From positions 122,178,886 through 122,242,885 of the forward strand of contig CM040126.1 in NCBI GenBank assembly GCA_022559845.1: a stretch of 64,000 bases of DNA. The letters run 5' to 3'. Below the pieces are notes generated by a model. The model had not been told where the DNA came from. It worked only from the letters and a program-made list of their open reading frames with translations, and ran no database searches. Position numbers and translations under genes: made by a program. This DNA is from Amorphophallus konjac. Taxonomy: Eukaryota > Streptophyta > Magnoliopsida > Alismatales > Araceae. The stretch's first letter is position 1. Each line of letters opens with the position of its first letter. Positions 10,870 to 22,987 of the stretch are shown here, piece by piece.

Positions 10870-11190
10870 ATCTCTTTGGGGTCATAAACCCAAAGGCTTT
10901 TGAAGAAGAAGAAGGAGAGGCTGTCAAGGAGAGGGTGATGGTACTGTTTACGTGAACAATGATCTGAGAGAAATTCTTCATCCAAGAGCTAAAGCTTTCA
11001 AGAGCAAATCTGCATCCAAATGAAGTGAAGATCAAGCCAAGAGCAAGCTTCATTCAATACTATCTTCATCCACTAAGGGGGAGCCTAATCTATGTTTTCA
11101 CTTCTTATTTTTGTTCCTTCCATTCATGTTTGAGTTGATTCGTGCTTCCCTTGTAATATTCAGGCACTCGTGTGTGTGGATCTAGACAGA

Positions 11191-11334
<144 letters not shown>

Positions 11335-11660
11335 ATTGTCCATCATTGTTCTTGTGTGTCCGTGCTCTAGCACTTTCGTGGGAGTTCTATACTCCTCACG
11401 TGTGTGTGTGGTTGGTGTTCATCTTGTAATCTTCTACAAGATAGTGTGTGAATCCTCACAGTGTGTGAGGGGTGGACGTAGGTTGCTGTTGTTGCAGCCG
11501 AACCACCTAAAAATCACTGTCTACTGAATGGTTTGATCCATATCTTCTACCTCCATTCTCTTTAGCTTAGTTTTATATCGCATTATTCAGCTTTAGTTCA
11601 TTAATTTTTAATACCCAATTCACCCCCCCTCTTCGGTGCCATTTAATCTCGAGACTTCAA

Positions 11661-11680
11661 TTGATATCAGAGCTAAGGCT
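11661..11680 (+). other. Copia-2 primer binding site
   Basis: TTGATATCAGAGCTAAGGCT begins two bases inside the LTR. It differs from the initiator-Met tRNA complement TGGTATCAGAGC by one base in the first twelve. Confidence 0.85.
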
Positions 11681-11723
11681 CTTTCTTTCACAGATCTAAC
11701 GATCTAGAGTAAGATCCGGTTAA

Positions 11724-13560
11724 ATGGCAAACAAGGGTATGATACCCGAGGGTCACTCCATCAACCGTCCTCCCTTCTTTGACGTTTCAAACTACTCGTA
11801 CTGGAAAAATAGAATGCATGTTTTTCTGAGGGCTCAAGAGTATGAAGTTTGGAGAGTTGTGGACAAGGGTTCTCATAAACTCGGGGCTGATGAAGACAAA
11901 TGGACACCCGAGGAAATTAAGAAATGCACTGCTAATTTTAATGCCATGAATATTATGCAATGTGCGATACACCCTAATGAATTCTCTCGTGTTTCTATGT
12001 GCAGCTCAGCCAAAGAAATGTGGGACAAGCTGCGACTCATATACGAGGGAACTTCAGAGGTAGGTCAAGGAAACCAAGGCAAATCTCCTAGTCACTGACT
12101 ATGAGCTATTTAAGATGAAACCTGAAGAAACCATCTCCGAGATGTTTGCAAGGTTAACAGAGATCACAAATGGTCTCAAAAGTCTCGGGAAGGAATACTC
12201 AAATTCCGACCTTGTGAGGAAGGTGTTAAGGTCCCTATCGTCGGCTTGGCACACAAAGGCCACGGTAATTGAAGACTCAAAGAACCTGTCAACTCTCACC
12301 TTGGACGAACTCATAGGGTCACTCATGACCTATGAGATAAATATAAAGAGGACAGTTGATGAAGACATCAAGAAGAAAAAGGTCATTGGACGGAAAGCTC
12401 ATCACTCCGATGACGAATTTCAAGAAGGTGAATCAAGTGACGGAAGCAATGAAGAGGAAGAATTGGCGATGATAACTCGCCAAGTGAGGAAATTTCTAAG
12501 GAAGAAGAGAAATTTTCAAGGAAACTTCAGAAAGGGGTAAAGAAGGCCCACGCAAACCAAAGGCGAATCGAGCAAGCCAAGTAGCATCATATGCTACGAA
12601 TGCAAGAAGCATGGGCACATGAGAGGTGAATGTCCAGATCTGAAAAAGAAATTCAAGAAGGATAATTTCAAGAAACCCAAAGCCATGGTCGCCACTTGGA
12701 GCGACGAAGAAGATGAACCATATGATGAAGAGATTCAAGAACTTCTGGAAAGCTTGTGCCTCATGGCACATGAAGATGAATCTATGGAGGTAAATTCTGA
12801 CCATGATTTCATTTCCAATGAACAATGGGAATCTGAGTATGAAAAGATGTACACTAAATACAAGAAAATCAGATCTGAAAATAAAACTCTCAAAAAGAAA
12901 CTTGATGACTTGTCACGTGAAGATATCTTTGTCAAATTTGAAAAATTGGAACAGGAATGGTTTGAGGCTACGGAAGAAAAGGAAAGTCTATTGCAAACAA
13001 TTTTAGACTGTGATAAAACCAAAGAGGAACTATCGTGCAAAATAATTGAAATGGAGGAAGCATGTGAAAAGATCAAAATTGAAGAACAAATTCTAAAATC
13101 CACAAACTCAGAACTTGAAGAAAAGGCTGTGAGTTTAGAAAAAGAAGTGGCTGATCTTAAGTTCACACTGTCAAGATTTGTTAAGGGCAAGCAAAATCTA
13201 GATAATATGTTGGGAGTTAAAGTCAATTTTCAAAAAGAAGGTCTCGGATACACTCCTCAAAATCAAAAATCGTTTGAGGATAAGATCACCACATCCTTTG
13301 TTCATGAAAAAGATAAAAACCATGCTTCATGTTCCAAGCCTGAACCAAAACATGCTCAACCCAAACCACGACAGTTTCAAAGAAAGTTTGCACCTGTTAA
13401 CTGTTATCATTGTGGTAGATTTGGTCATGCTATTATAAATTGTAGGTTCAAACAAAACCCACCTAGAAATCATGGTTTTTGGACCAAGAAGAGATATACT
13501 CAGAACTGGACTAACTCCTACGAACCCAAACTAGCTTGGGTACCAAAAATAATTGCATGA
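11724..13560 (+). pseudogene. Copia-2 gag, decayed
   Basis: The ATG at 11724 opens MANKGMIPEGHSINRPPFFD, then the copia Gag N-terminal domain with SYWKNRMHVFL and CSSAKEMWDKL. An apparent 4-base insertion near 12065 shifts the frame; reading resumes with MKPEETISEMFARLTEI. A stop at 12538 precedes the first knuckle CYECKKHGHMRGEC (12592-12633). Then come an acidic region, a long coiled coil (about 12830-13190), the FQKEGLGY box, a second knuckle CYHCGRFGHAIINC (about 13402-13443) and the terminal AWVPK box, ending at a TGA (13558). Gag packs the RNA and forms the particle in the cytoplasm. This copy has at least one frameshift and one internal stop. Confidence 0.9.
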
Positions 13561-13572
13561 GAATTCTTCTTC

Positions 13573-16500
13573 TTGCAGATATGTCTTGAAGCCAGGGGGA
13601 GCAAATGGTACCTGGACAGTGGCTGTTCAAGGCATATGACAGGGGACAAGAAAGTGTTATCTACACTACAAGACAAGGATGGAGGTTCAGTTGTCTTTGG
13701 AGGTCAAGACAAAGGTAAAATCGTTGGGATTGGCAACATTGGTAAGAATTCTGAAATTCTTATTGAAGATGTGCTTTTGGTTAAACGTATGAATCACAAT
13801 CTGCTAAGCATAAGCCAATTGTGCGATAAGGGTTTTAAAGTTGTTTTTGATGAAACCCACTACATTGTCTTGAACAAAAACACAAATGAGATCAAATTTC
13901 TTGGAAAAAGAAATAACAATGTCTATACTGTTGATATTGATAATGTTTCTTGTGATGATTTCTGCTTGGTTGCGAACAATCATGAAAATGCATGGTTATG
14001 GCACCATAGGTTGGGTCATGCTAGTTTTGGAGTAATCTCCAAGTTGTCTAGACATGATTTGGTGAATGGACTGCCAAAATTAAAATTTGAAAGTGATAGA
14101 ATTTGTGAAGCTTGCACAAAAGGCAAGCAAACACGAACTTCTTTCAAAAACAAAAACATTGTTTCATCTGCTAGGCCATTGGAATTACTACATCTTGATC
14201 TTTTTGGTCCTACTAGAACCTCTAGCCTAGGAGGAAAATCCTATGGCTTTGTGATTGTTGATGACTTTTCAAGATTTACATGGGTGCTCTTCTTAGCAAA
14301 TAAAAATGATGTCGTGACAGAATTTCAAGTTTTCTGCAGGAAAGTTCAGAATGATAAAGGCTATCTCATCATCACCATTCAAAGTGATCATGGTGGAGAA
14401 TTTGAGAATCATGGCTTCAGCAAGCTTTGTGAAGATCAAGGATACACGCATAATTTTTCATCACCACGGACGTCTCAACAAAATGGAATAGTGGAAAGGA
14501 AAAATAGAACCTTGATAGACATGGCGCGGACCATGTTAAGTGAGAACTCCTTGCCCAAGTATTTCTGGGCCGAGGCGGTAAGTACAGCATGTTACATCAT
14601 CAACAGGGCAATGGTAAGGCCCATCTTAAATAAAACTCCTTATGAGTTGTACAAGGGTAAGAAACCAAACATCTCTCATCTCAAATCCTTTGGATGCTCA
14701 TGTTTTATCTTGAACAATGGTAAGTCTAATCTAGGAAAGTTTGACGAGAAAAGTGACAAAGGAATTTTCCTAGGCTATGCACTCAACTCTAGAGCCTACC
14801 GATTGTTCAATAAGAGAACCTTGGTTGTAGAAGAAAGTCCTCATGTAATTTTTGATGAATCTGAATTAAAACTAACAAATCAGTCTGTTCAAATTGTGGA
14901 TGCAGATGAGGATTCCAAAGGTCGGGATGATGTCACGTCCAAGAATGAGCCAACTGAAGATGGATCAAGCAAAAATGAAGAAGATGAGGATCCCTCAATT
15001 GAAACACTTCAAGAGCAGCAAGTGCAACACCTGGATTTGCCAAGACCACCCACTCTTCTAAAAGATCACCCCGATGTAAACATAATAGGTAATCCTGAAG
15101 ACGGGGTAAGAACTATATCCTCTCTACGGCAAGTAGAAGAGGAGGACTTGGTTGCTTTAATTTCTCAAGAGGAGCTATAAGGACATTCATGAGGCTTTGC
15201 AAAATGACTCCTGGATCCAGACTATGCATGAAGAGTTGCACCAGTTTGAAAGAAGCAAAGTGTGGACTCTTGTGCCACATCCTAGAAATCAGCCCGTAAT
15301 AGGAACCCGTTAGGTCTTTAGAAATAAGCTGAATGACATGGGTATGGTCGTTAGGAATAAGGCCCGACTTGTAGCCAAAGGGTATAGCCAGGAGATGGGG
15401 ATTGATTTTGATGAATCTTTTGCCTCGGTCGCTAGGCTAGAAGCAGTCCGGATTTTATTATCTTTTGCTTGCTCATTGAACATCAAATTGTTTCAAATGG
15501 ATGTCAAATCTACTTTTCTTAACTGGTATATCAAAGAGGATATTTTTGTTGAACAACCTCCAGGCTTTGAAGATTCCAAGCACCCACGACACGTGTACAA
15601 GCTCCAAAAGGCGTTCTACGGGCTTAAGCAGGCACCAAGGGTATGGTACGAAAGGCTTACTTCTTTTCTGACTGAAAATGGGTTCAAAAGAGGTAAGGTT
15701 GACCAAACACTCTTCACAAGAAGATCAGGTAAAGAGATACTGGTAGTTCAAGTGTATGTTGATGACATAATCTTTAGAGCTACCAACAATGCTCTATGTG
15801 ATGAATTTACAAGAATAATGCAAGGAGAGTTTGAAATGAGCTTAATGGTGAACTAACCTTCTTTCTTGGTTTGCAGGTAAAACAAACGTCCGAAGGCATC
15901 TTCATAAACCAAGCCAAGTATACAATGGAGCTGTTGAAAAAATATGGGATGGCAGAAGCAAAACCCATATCGACTCCGATGGCCACAACCACGAAGTTGG
16001 ACAAAAATGAAAATGGTAAAACAGTAGATCCTACACTGTTTTGAGGTATAATCGGATCACTAATGTATTTAACAGCATGTCGCCCTGACATTCAGTACAG
16101 TGTGTGTCTGAGTGCTCGCTTTCAATCATGTCCAAAAGAATCACATCTAATCGCTGTTAAACGGATTTTTCAGTACTTGATTGGCACACTAGACTTTGGT
16201 TTGTGATTTCCTATCGGTAGGTCTTTTGATTTGATTGCATATACCGATGCCGATTATGATGGTTGCATTGTTGATCGGAAAAGTACTAGTGGGTACTGTC
16301 AGTTTCTTGGTGGTTGCCTAGTTTCATAGGCCTCCAAGAAACAACATTCAGTAGCTCTCTCAACGGCCGAGGCTGAGTATGTAGCCGTCGGAAGTTGTGG
16401 AGCCCAAGTACTTTGGATCAAAAATCAATTGCTTGACTTGGATATTGAAATAAACTGTGTTCCAATTTTATGTGACAACACAAGTGCAATCAGTCTATCA

Positions 16501-16719
16501 AAAAATCGTGTTCAGCATTCTAGGACTAAGCATATAGACATTCGATACCATTTCTTGAGAGATCATGTAGGCAAAGGGGTTTTTAAGCTGCATTTCATTG
16601 ATACTCTCAATCAGCTGGCCAATATCTTCACCAAGCCCTTAAACCAGGAGCATTTCAACAAGATTAGAAGGGAACTTGGCATGTGCAAGGGTGAGGGCAT
16701 TCACTTAGGTCTGCATTAA
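13573..16719 (+). pseudogene. Copia-2 pol (protease, integrase, reverse transcriptase, RNase H), decayed
   Basis: Pol follows gag in the same frame after one TGA; a pyrimidine tract and TTGCAG lie between. Protease: WYLDSGCSRHMTG. Integrase: the HHCC zinc finger (HHRLGH ... CEAC), then a core with D in LHLDLFGP, D in QSDHGGEF and E in NGIVERKNR. The frame shifts near 15178. Reverse transcriptase: KARLVAKGYSQ, FYGLKQAPRVWY and the catalytic YVDDI. A one-base loss near 15850 shifts the frame again. RNase H: DADYDG, STAEAEY and CDNTSAI, ending near IFTKPL. In-frame stops lie at 15311, 16042, 16204 and 16327; alignment with the family suggests they replace Trp (three) and Arg (one). All motifs are recognisable, but no product could be made. 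Confidence 0.93.
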
Positions 16720-17446
16720 GTCCCGTGATGCATTTCAGAAGCATTAAGGGTAGTTACTGTGACATGCATCACCATGTTGTGTGTTTCACTTCTCTATGTT
16801 TGATACCATTCTGCATGTGTGATTATATTATTTTATCTTTATACCTCTCCTTGAAAATTTCTAAAACCCTATACTCCTTGACAAATAAATGTGGACAATT
16901 GACCTAGAGATACTAGACAGTCACTGAGGGGGAGCCTTCAGAAAAACCTCGCTCGTTGATTCTTCGGATGTTCCTTACTGAAATTCTCCCCAAAAGAAAA
17001 GAAAGAAAAATAAAGAAAACAAAAAAAGGGAAAAGGAGGAAAATTATAGAGGGATGAATACCACTTAGTGAAAGGAGCTCAAGAGCACAGGAGATATGGA
17101 GGCCTTCTTTACCTATAACAAAACCAACACAAAAATTTTTGGTTGTTGACCTTTTCCGGTCGACCGGACAACCCGACTCGGTCGACCAAAAATGGCGGCC
17201 GGCCCAACCGGGACCCGACCGCCCCCCTTTTTTAAGGGGTTTTCACCCCCTCTTAGTTCATTCTTCTCCACTCCTTCTCTCTCCCACACACTCTCAAAAC
17301 CCTAGAACACCAACCTTCCACCTCTCAAGCCTTCAAACCTCTTCATTCCTCCATCCGCACAATCTCCATCGGATTCGTCACCACTCAAGGACGCGATCGC
17401 TGCGGGTGTTCGTGCTACCACCCATCTACCTCCTCGATTCCATAGT
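16720..17446 (+). other. Copia-2 spacer between pol and 3' ORF, with one GGTCGACC pair
   Basis: I see no coding content. Near 16927 there is a purine-rich GAGGGGGAGC. At 17158 and 17180 stand two GGTCGACC palindromes exactly 22 bp apart, the same unit as in the LTR U3. The end (17270-17440) is CT-rich and could be a leader for the following ORF. Confidence 0.75.
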
Positions 17447-18943
17447 GTGGGGAACTATCTTCCAGGGCTCCAGAAGTGCTCCTTGGTCCACTACAACCTC
17501 AAGGGTAGAGTCCCTTCACCTCGAAGGCTTTCACAGTCAGTTTCCTCGTCTAAGATGCCGCCTAGACGGAGCTCTCGGCATTCCACTCAAGGGGAAGCCA
17601 GCGGTCAGAGACGAGAGGCCCCGACTCGTCCACAGCGGGCACCAGAACCTAGTCGTGCACCCCGTCTACCTCTACGACCCATCATCAACCCTCGCCTGGT
17701 TGATTTTTAAGAGGTGAATGACATATTGCCATATTTGTTTGCACTCTTTGCAATTCAAGACGGGTGGAATGATTTTGTCTCCAGATACACTAGGTATTAT
17801 CCAAACCTAGTACAACAATTTTATGGGAATCTCGTTGAGAGAAATGGAAACGTATTCACAGTTGTTCAAGACATTGAGATACATATTGGACCTGATCTTT
17901 TCTGGCATGCATTAGGAGTTTCATCCTAGGGTGCCGATATGACGTTTGGACATGGTGAAATGCCAGACACATTCCTTGCTATGACGGGTTGTGACTATGT
18001 TCAGGGAGTTAGTAATCTTATTCAGTTGAATGCCAATCATTTTCTGCCTCTGCAACGTGTTCTACATCATATGTTCACTACCTTGATTTATCCAAAAGGC
18101 GGTAACATAAATGAAGTGACGGCAGTTCATCGGTTCTTATTTTACCATGTTATGAATGGAAACACTGTAAATATGGGTCGGCTCATGACCACCTTGATTG
18201 ATTCATGCCGCACCAACTTGGGACGATCCTTACCTTATGCATCCCAGTAGACAGGAGTGTTTATCTATGCTGGGGTTGATTTGGGTGAAGAAAGATCACT
18301 TCCAATTCGCCAGGATGATGTTTACAACGAACACAAGATCTTCTTCAATCTTGGTTATTATTGGGGTGAAGATGGTGAACTTACAAGGGATATCCCCACT
18401 TATGTAGAACTGCTTGCAAATGAGGAAGAACCGCAGCAACCACAGGATAATGGGGATGCACCCCCACCAGTTCAGGCGGAGGATCAGCCTCCCCCACCTT
18501 CTCCACACCATATGGATGAGGAGTTGCCTCCACCTCCATAGTTTGCTCCCGGGGAGTCCTCTACTCAGGGTGCTGGTCAGCCTTGTTGGGGGGACTATGA
18601 GGCTCTTGATAGGCGCGTATTAGGCATGGAAACCCGACTCTACTCATCCCTTAATAGGCCGGACACCTTCATGGACAGCATGACTGGCCGAATGGATTCT
18701 TTCTCCCATGCTCTGGATGACCTTTCCACCCACATGGCCACAATTTATGCCAGCCACGAAGACAACCGTGAAGCCTTCCGGATTACCAATCACTCCCTTC
18801 TCACCATCCAACAACAGCTTCTTCATAATAATGAAATTCTGCATAGCATTGAAGACCGTCTCCCTCCTGCTCCTGCTCCTCTTGCTACCGGTGCTTCTGG
18901 TGATGATGCTCGTGAGGGGACTCCAGATCACTCTGCTCATTAG
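17447..18943 (+). pseudogene. Copia-2 extra 3' ORF, four in-frame stops
   Basis: A single frame of about 499 codons runs through four stops (TAA 17708; TAG 17927, 18248, 18539) with no frameshift. The N-terminus is basic and Ser/Pro-rich. The middle (17714-18400) has a globular look, with QQFYGNL and FWHALGV boxes. It resembles the domain of unknown function called putative plant transposon protein found in similar elements; this is from memory and not confirmed. Then come an acidic Pro-rich linker (18420-18540) and a C-terminal helical stretch with repeated short helices (18626-18900). The position matches the env-like ORF of SIRE elements, but I see no clear signal peptide or membrane segment. 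The function is unknown. Confidence 0.7.
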
Positions 18944-19367
18944 CTATCCCTGTGTCTATGTAGTGTCTTTTCTGTCCACTTTTTCTGTAACCCTCTCCAC
19001 ATTTTGATGATGCCAAAGGGGGAGAAGTAGCTATGCCAGGTCCTATCTATATGTATTTTGCGTGTATGCTTGTTTGCATGCTTGAGTCATTGTGAGTCGT
19101 GTTGCATCATGTTAGCTTGCATCTTGTGTATTGCATTTTGTGCGTCTTGTTGGTTGGAACTCCTTGCACTATATCAATCTTGTATCAACAATCCTCGATC
19201 TGTAATGATATGATGTAATGCACTTGGTTTTAGCCACTTAATGGATTCACTTGTTCTACTTCATATCAATATCTGGGCATATATGAATGTTTCCATTATT
19301 TGAGTTCTTGGTTGACTCGTCTTCGCTCTCTCTACTTGTGTTTTGTCATCATCAAAAAGGGGGAGAT
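18944..19367 (+). other. Copia-2 3' untranslated tail and polypurine tract
   Basis: No ORF of note. CCAAAGGGGGAGAAG near 19012 and AAAAAGGGGGAGA at 19354-19366 are both purine tracts. The second directly abuts the LTR and is the likely plus-strand primer. Confidence 0.8.
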
Positions 19368-20650
19368 TGTTGAGTCTCCTTGAGTGATTTTGATGATAAC
19401 AAAACTCTGAGTGGAGGTTTTATCTCGGCCCATGTCTTAAGACTCTTTATACGAGCTAATGGGGTTCAAGTTTATACCTATCAATTCTGTGAAAAACTCA
19501 TAAGTTTTATTTGAATCATGTGTTTCAAATTGAGTTAACCTTGTTTAAACAAACCCCAAAATTCATGATACAATCATTCACTTAAAGCCCTTGTTACCTT
19601 GATCAATTTCTCCGGGCTAACAACTTAGTTTTGTAGGTCCAGGCTATTCCGGTCGACCAGGACCATAGGCCCGGTCGACCAGTTTTTTCAGAGATGAAGG
19701 GTGGCAAGTTTTATAGGTTTCGATCGACCTGGACCCCAGAACCGGTCGACCGGTTCTTCCAGAAACCAAAAACTCCGGAAGTTACAGGTTTCAGTCGACC
19801 GCCCCTGGATTTCCAGTCGACCGGAATTCCCGAAGCCTTCTTTTGTTGACTTTTGGTCCAAGCTCGAAAAGAGGGAGTTTCTCCCTATTGTTTAAACCCT
19901 TTGGTCTCAGTCTTGGAGTGAATTGTGGATCTGGTCTGGGGACTTGTCTCCTAACCTTCCAAGATCTACAAAAGATCTCTTTGGGGTCATAAACCCAAAG
20001 GCTTTTGAAGAAGAAGAAGGAGAGGCTGTCAAGGAGAGGGTGATGGTACTGTTTACGTGAACAATGATCTGAGAGAAATTCTTCATCCAAGAGTTGAAGC
20101 TTTCAAGAGCAAATCTGCATCCAAATGAAGTGAAGATCAAGCCAAGAGCAAGCTTCATTCAATACTATCTTCATCTACTAAGGGGGAGCTTGATCTATGT
20201 TTTCACTTCTTGTTTTTGTTCCTTCCATTCATGTTTGAGCTGATTCGTGCTTCCCTTATAATATTCAAGCACTCGTGTGTGTGGATCTAGACAGATCCGT
20301 GTGTGTGTGTGTGTGTGTACTTCGTTGTCCATCATTGTTCTTGTGTGTCCGTGCTCTAGCACTTTCGTGGGAGTTCTATACTCCTCACGTGTGTGTGTGT
20401 GGTTGGTGTTCGTCTTGTAATCTTCTACAATATAGTGTGTGAATCCTCACAGTGTGTGAGGGGTGGACGTAGGTTGTTGTTGTTGCAACCGAACCACCTA
20501 AAAATCACTGTCTACTGAATGATTTGATCCATATCTTCTACCTCCATTCTCTTTAGCTTAGTTTTATATCGCATTATCCAGCTTCAGTTCATTAATTTTT
20601 AATACCCAATTCACCCCCCCTCTTGGGTGCCATTTAATCTCGGGACTTCA
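19368..20650 (+). repeat. Copia-2 right LTR, 1283 bp
   Basis: Begins TGTTGAGTC and ends GACTTCA. It is collinear with 10264-11659 and differs by scattered single bases and the short GT tract. The following bases (GTGTC) have no partner left of the element. Confidence 0.93.
19651..19822 (+). promoter_or_regulatory. Copia-2 right LTR: three GGTCGACC pairs
   Basis: Pairs at 19651/19673, 19722/19744 and 19793/19815, all 22 bp apart with a 71-bp pair period, as in the left LTR. The word at 19722 is GATCGACC, a G-to-A decay of one half-site. Confidence 0.88.
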
Positions 20651-21980
20651 GTGTCAACCTCCCTGTATCCATGGTATCTGTCTTTGAATCTGAAGATTCA
20701 GCCACTATAGTGAGACGATCCAACCCTCTGTTGAGCTCATTAATATTTCCCTAAGTCACAGTCGGCCTTATCGGTCCTTCAGACAAACCACTGGCCTTTT
20801 GCACAGTTGCAGAGGATGTTGCTGAAGCCATTTTATCTGCGGCACAAAATCAATGAAATACAATCAGAAGGCATTATCATGAACAATGATTCAAAAGAAA
20901 TTTCGGTAGAGTCTCCCCTTAATCGGGAGCGTGCCAAATGAAAAATGGGAACGCGTCCACACACCAAGGTAAGACGGCCCCTAAAATAGGGCCATAGGTA
21001 ATACACCTAGGCCAAATGGACACTCGGGGATTTTGGTTTCTAGGGCTAGCCTACTAGAAACCTCCCCGGGGCCATGAAGAGAGAGGGGTTAAACCCTTTA
21101 GAATGGGTCATGAAAAGGCTTCGCCCTCACCGCCTCACTCCCACGCCTGCCACTGTTATCGGAGAAGAGAAGAGGGGGGACCCCGATCCCTCCATCGTCG
21201 TGCACCTGAAGAAAGGAGGGGAAAGAAGAGCCCCGCCGTCGCCGGTCACTATGCCGAAAGAGAGAAAGAAAAGACCCACGCCGTCACCGTGCCTGGAGGA
21301 GGAGAGGGGGGGCTCGCCACCTGGTCACGATCGTAGGAAAGAGGGGCGAGTGGTTCACCGTCGTCATCACCGAGTCCAAAGACAAGAATGGGAGAGGCTC
21401 ACCGCCGCTACCACGCTCGTCGTGACCGTAGAAGAAGGGTCGAGAGCTCTCACCACTACCGCCGTGGAGAGGTGGGAAAGATGGGGAAAGTGGAAAAGTA
21501 GGGTTCTCAAACCCATCGAAGGGGTTTAAAATAAGAAAAGAGAGTGGGGGGGAGCGCGAATCGGCGCTTGACCCCACCAATTCATCGCTCCGCCAAATGC
21601 CCAGCGCCGATTCAAGGTCCCGTGGCCGATTGTGACGATTCAAGGCCCCACAGTCTGGGCACCGATTCACTCCCACAGTATGCCCGCGTAGATTCACTGC
21701 CTCCAAGGCCGTGTGCCCATTCACCAAGGGTCAAACCCCGACGCCGATTCACTCCGGTCAAAGTTTTGCGCCAATTCAAGAGCCTAGGAATCCTATCCCG
21801 ATTCATGTGGCGAAGTTGCCCTTTGCCGATTCAACCCTTTTCAAACAAAGTGGGCCCCGCTATGTAAAGTGTTCATAACCTAAATATACCATAGAAGAAA
21901 ATAGCCACCATGAAACAAATGCATATGCGGGTCCCGAGTCGCTTGTCCCTCACTTGCGACACCCACTGCTGGGGGGCATT
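20651..21980. other. A2 3' internal region with possible antisense transcription unit
   Basis: No pol motif is seen. On the minus strand the order is a phased word array (21835-21555), a CT-rich stretch, about 600 bp without clear coding, then GTGCCGCAG followed by ATAAAATG near 20835. That start opens MASATSSATVQKASGLSEG and runs toward the Copia-2 LTR with one stop. Some Tat-group gypsy elements are known to carry antisense ORFs between pol and the 3' LTR; this could be such an ORF, but the protein is not recognised. The alternative is a fragment of another minus-strand element. The purine tract at 21969-21980 (CTGGGGGGCATT) belongs to the plus-strand LTR. Confidence 0.45.
21555..21835 (-). 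promoter_or_regulatory. phased array of ten TGAATCGG words, 27-28-bp period
   Basis: The plus strand reads CCGATTCA. ATTCA cores start at 21580, 21610, 21638, 21665, 21692, 21719, 21747, 21774, 21801 and 21829, with spacings 30, 28, 27, 27, 27, 28, 27, 27, 28. The sequence between words is not conserved. The words are the same as in the A1 and A2 LTRs. On the minus strand the array precedes the possible antisense ORF. Confidence 0.85.
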
Positions 21981-22739
21981 TGTTGACGTCTAAAATATCG
22001 CCATACGGCAAGCACGCTTTAAAAGCTAGCTTGAAGAAGTTAATGGAGACTGAAGAAGGGTCCTCTCATACCGCTGAAGCCCTAGGTCACCTGATGAAGC
22101 ATCAAGGACTCCATAATTCATCGTCTCGGGACGTCTGAAGAAGTCTACAACAACCTGGCAATGCTATACGACAAGCCAAAATCAACAAACCCAACGAACC
22201 GGCACTGACTCTATCGTGCCGAACAAACCCCACACCTCATCCGACGAGGATGAAATTACACCTGGTGGTCCGCCACCTGATGAAGAAGCCTCCCGAGGTG
22301 AAGAAATGTCCCTGGTCCCTCAAAACGGGGTGCCAAAGGCAATATCAGTAGAAAACCCGAGTGACCCGATTTGGGTACACGTCATGCCGGAAAGGTCTGT
22401 AAGTGGATGAAAAGCTGCCCAATCAGGTTGAAAATACTTTGAGTGATAGTCCACTCGATGAAGATGCCCCACATATCCACAGAATAGGTCTGGTGGCACA
22501 AATCACAGTGTCGAGGGCTGAATCAGGATGAAACCTGAGTGATCCGACACGGGTTCAGCACATGTCGGAAACCACTCGGAACTGTAAATCGGAGTCTGGA
22601 GACTTCAAAATCTACATTCCAGAGACACTGCATCAAACCTGAAGCTATATGGGATGTCGAGCCATCATCTTGGTCAGTTCGAGGTTAACGCGACAGGCGA
22701 AGAAGATAGATTTAAGAAAATACCCTTATTAGCTAAAGT

Positions 22740-22945
22740 GAGTCGGCGCGCCCTTCATCACTTGGTGAACCAGTGCACCCCTTCTCTCTGTCCAGTGAAT
22801 TGGCGCACAAACTTGGTGAATTGGCACACACTGCTTGGCATGATGAACCGACGCCCCCCTGTTTTGCTTGACGAATCGACGCGGGAAGATTGATACGACG
22901 CAACCCCCTTTGCAGTTGGTGGGCGAGTGGATCGGCACAAAAGGG
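22740..22945 (+). promoter_or_regulatory. A2 word cluster 1: GTGAATCGGCGC-type words before TATA
   Basis: Seven words (GTGAGTCGGCGC, GTGAACCAGTGC, GTGAATTGGCGC, GTGAATTGGCAC, ATGAACCGACGC, ACGAATCGACGC, GTGGATCGGCAC), all in one orientation, at spacings of 21-28 bp within neighbours. The cluster ends about 35 bp before the TATA box CCTATAAAAC at 22978-22987. Confidence 0.8.
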
Positions 22946-22977
22946 CCATCCCGTCCCTCATCTGATACCTTGTTTCC

Positions 22978-22987
22978 CCTATAAAAC
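22978..22987 (+). promoter_or_regulatory. putative TATA box of A2 LTR
   Basis: CCTATAAAAC, followed about 30 bp later by a long GA-rich stretch that is a plausible transcript start region. Confidence 0.65.

Noticed and set aside
10677..11053. Antisense reading frames repeated at 19791-20158
   Set aside because: They occur in both Copia-2 LTRs only because the LTR is duplicated. They overlap the TATA region and have no domain.
12735..13226. 163-codon Ser-rich antisense frame
   Set aside because: It is the complement of the Copia-2 Gag coiled coil, whose codon pattern leaves the opposite strand open.
20651..21980. Second complete minus-strand gypsy LTR with primer site TTTGGCACGC near 20925
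   Set aside because: Possible, but the region lacks the terminal block shared by all A LTRs and ends on the right at a plus-strand polypurine tract, so I prefer the 3' internal region of A2.
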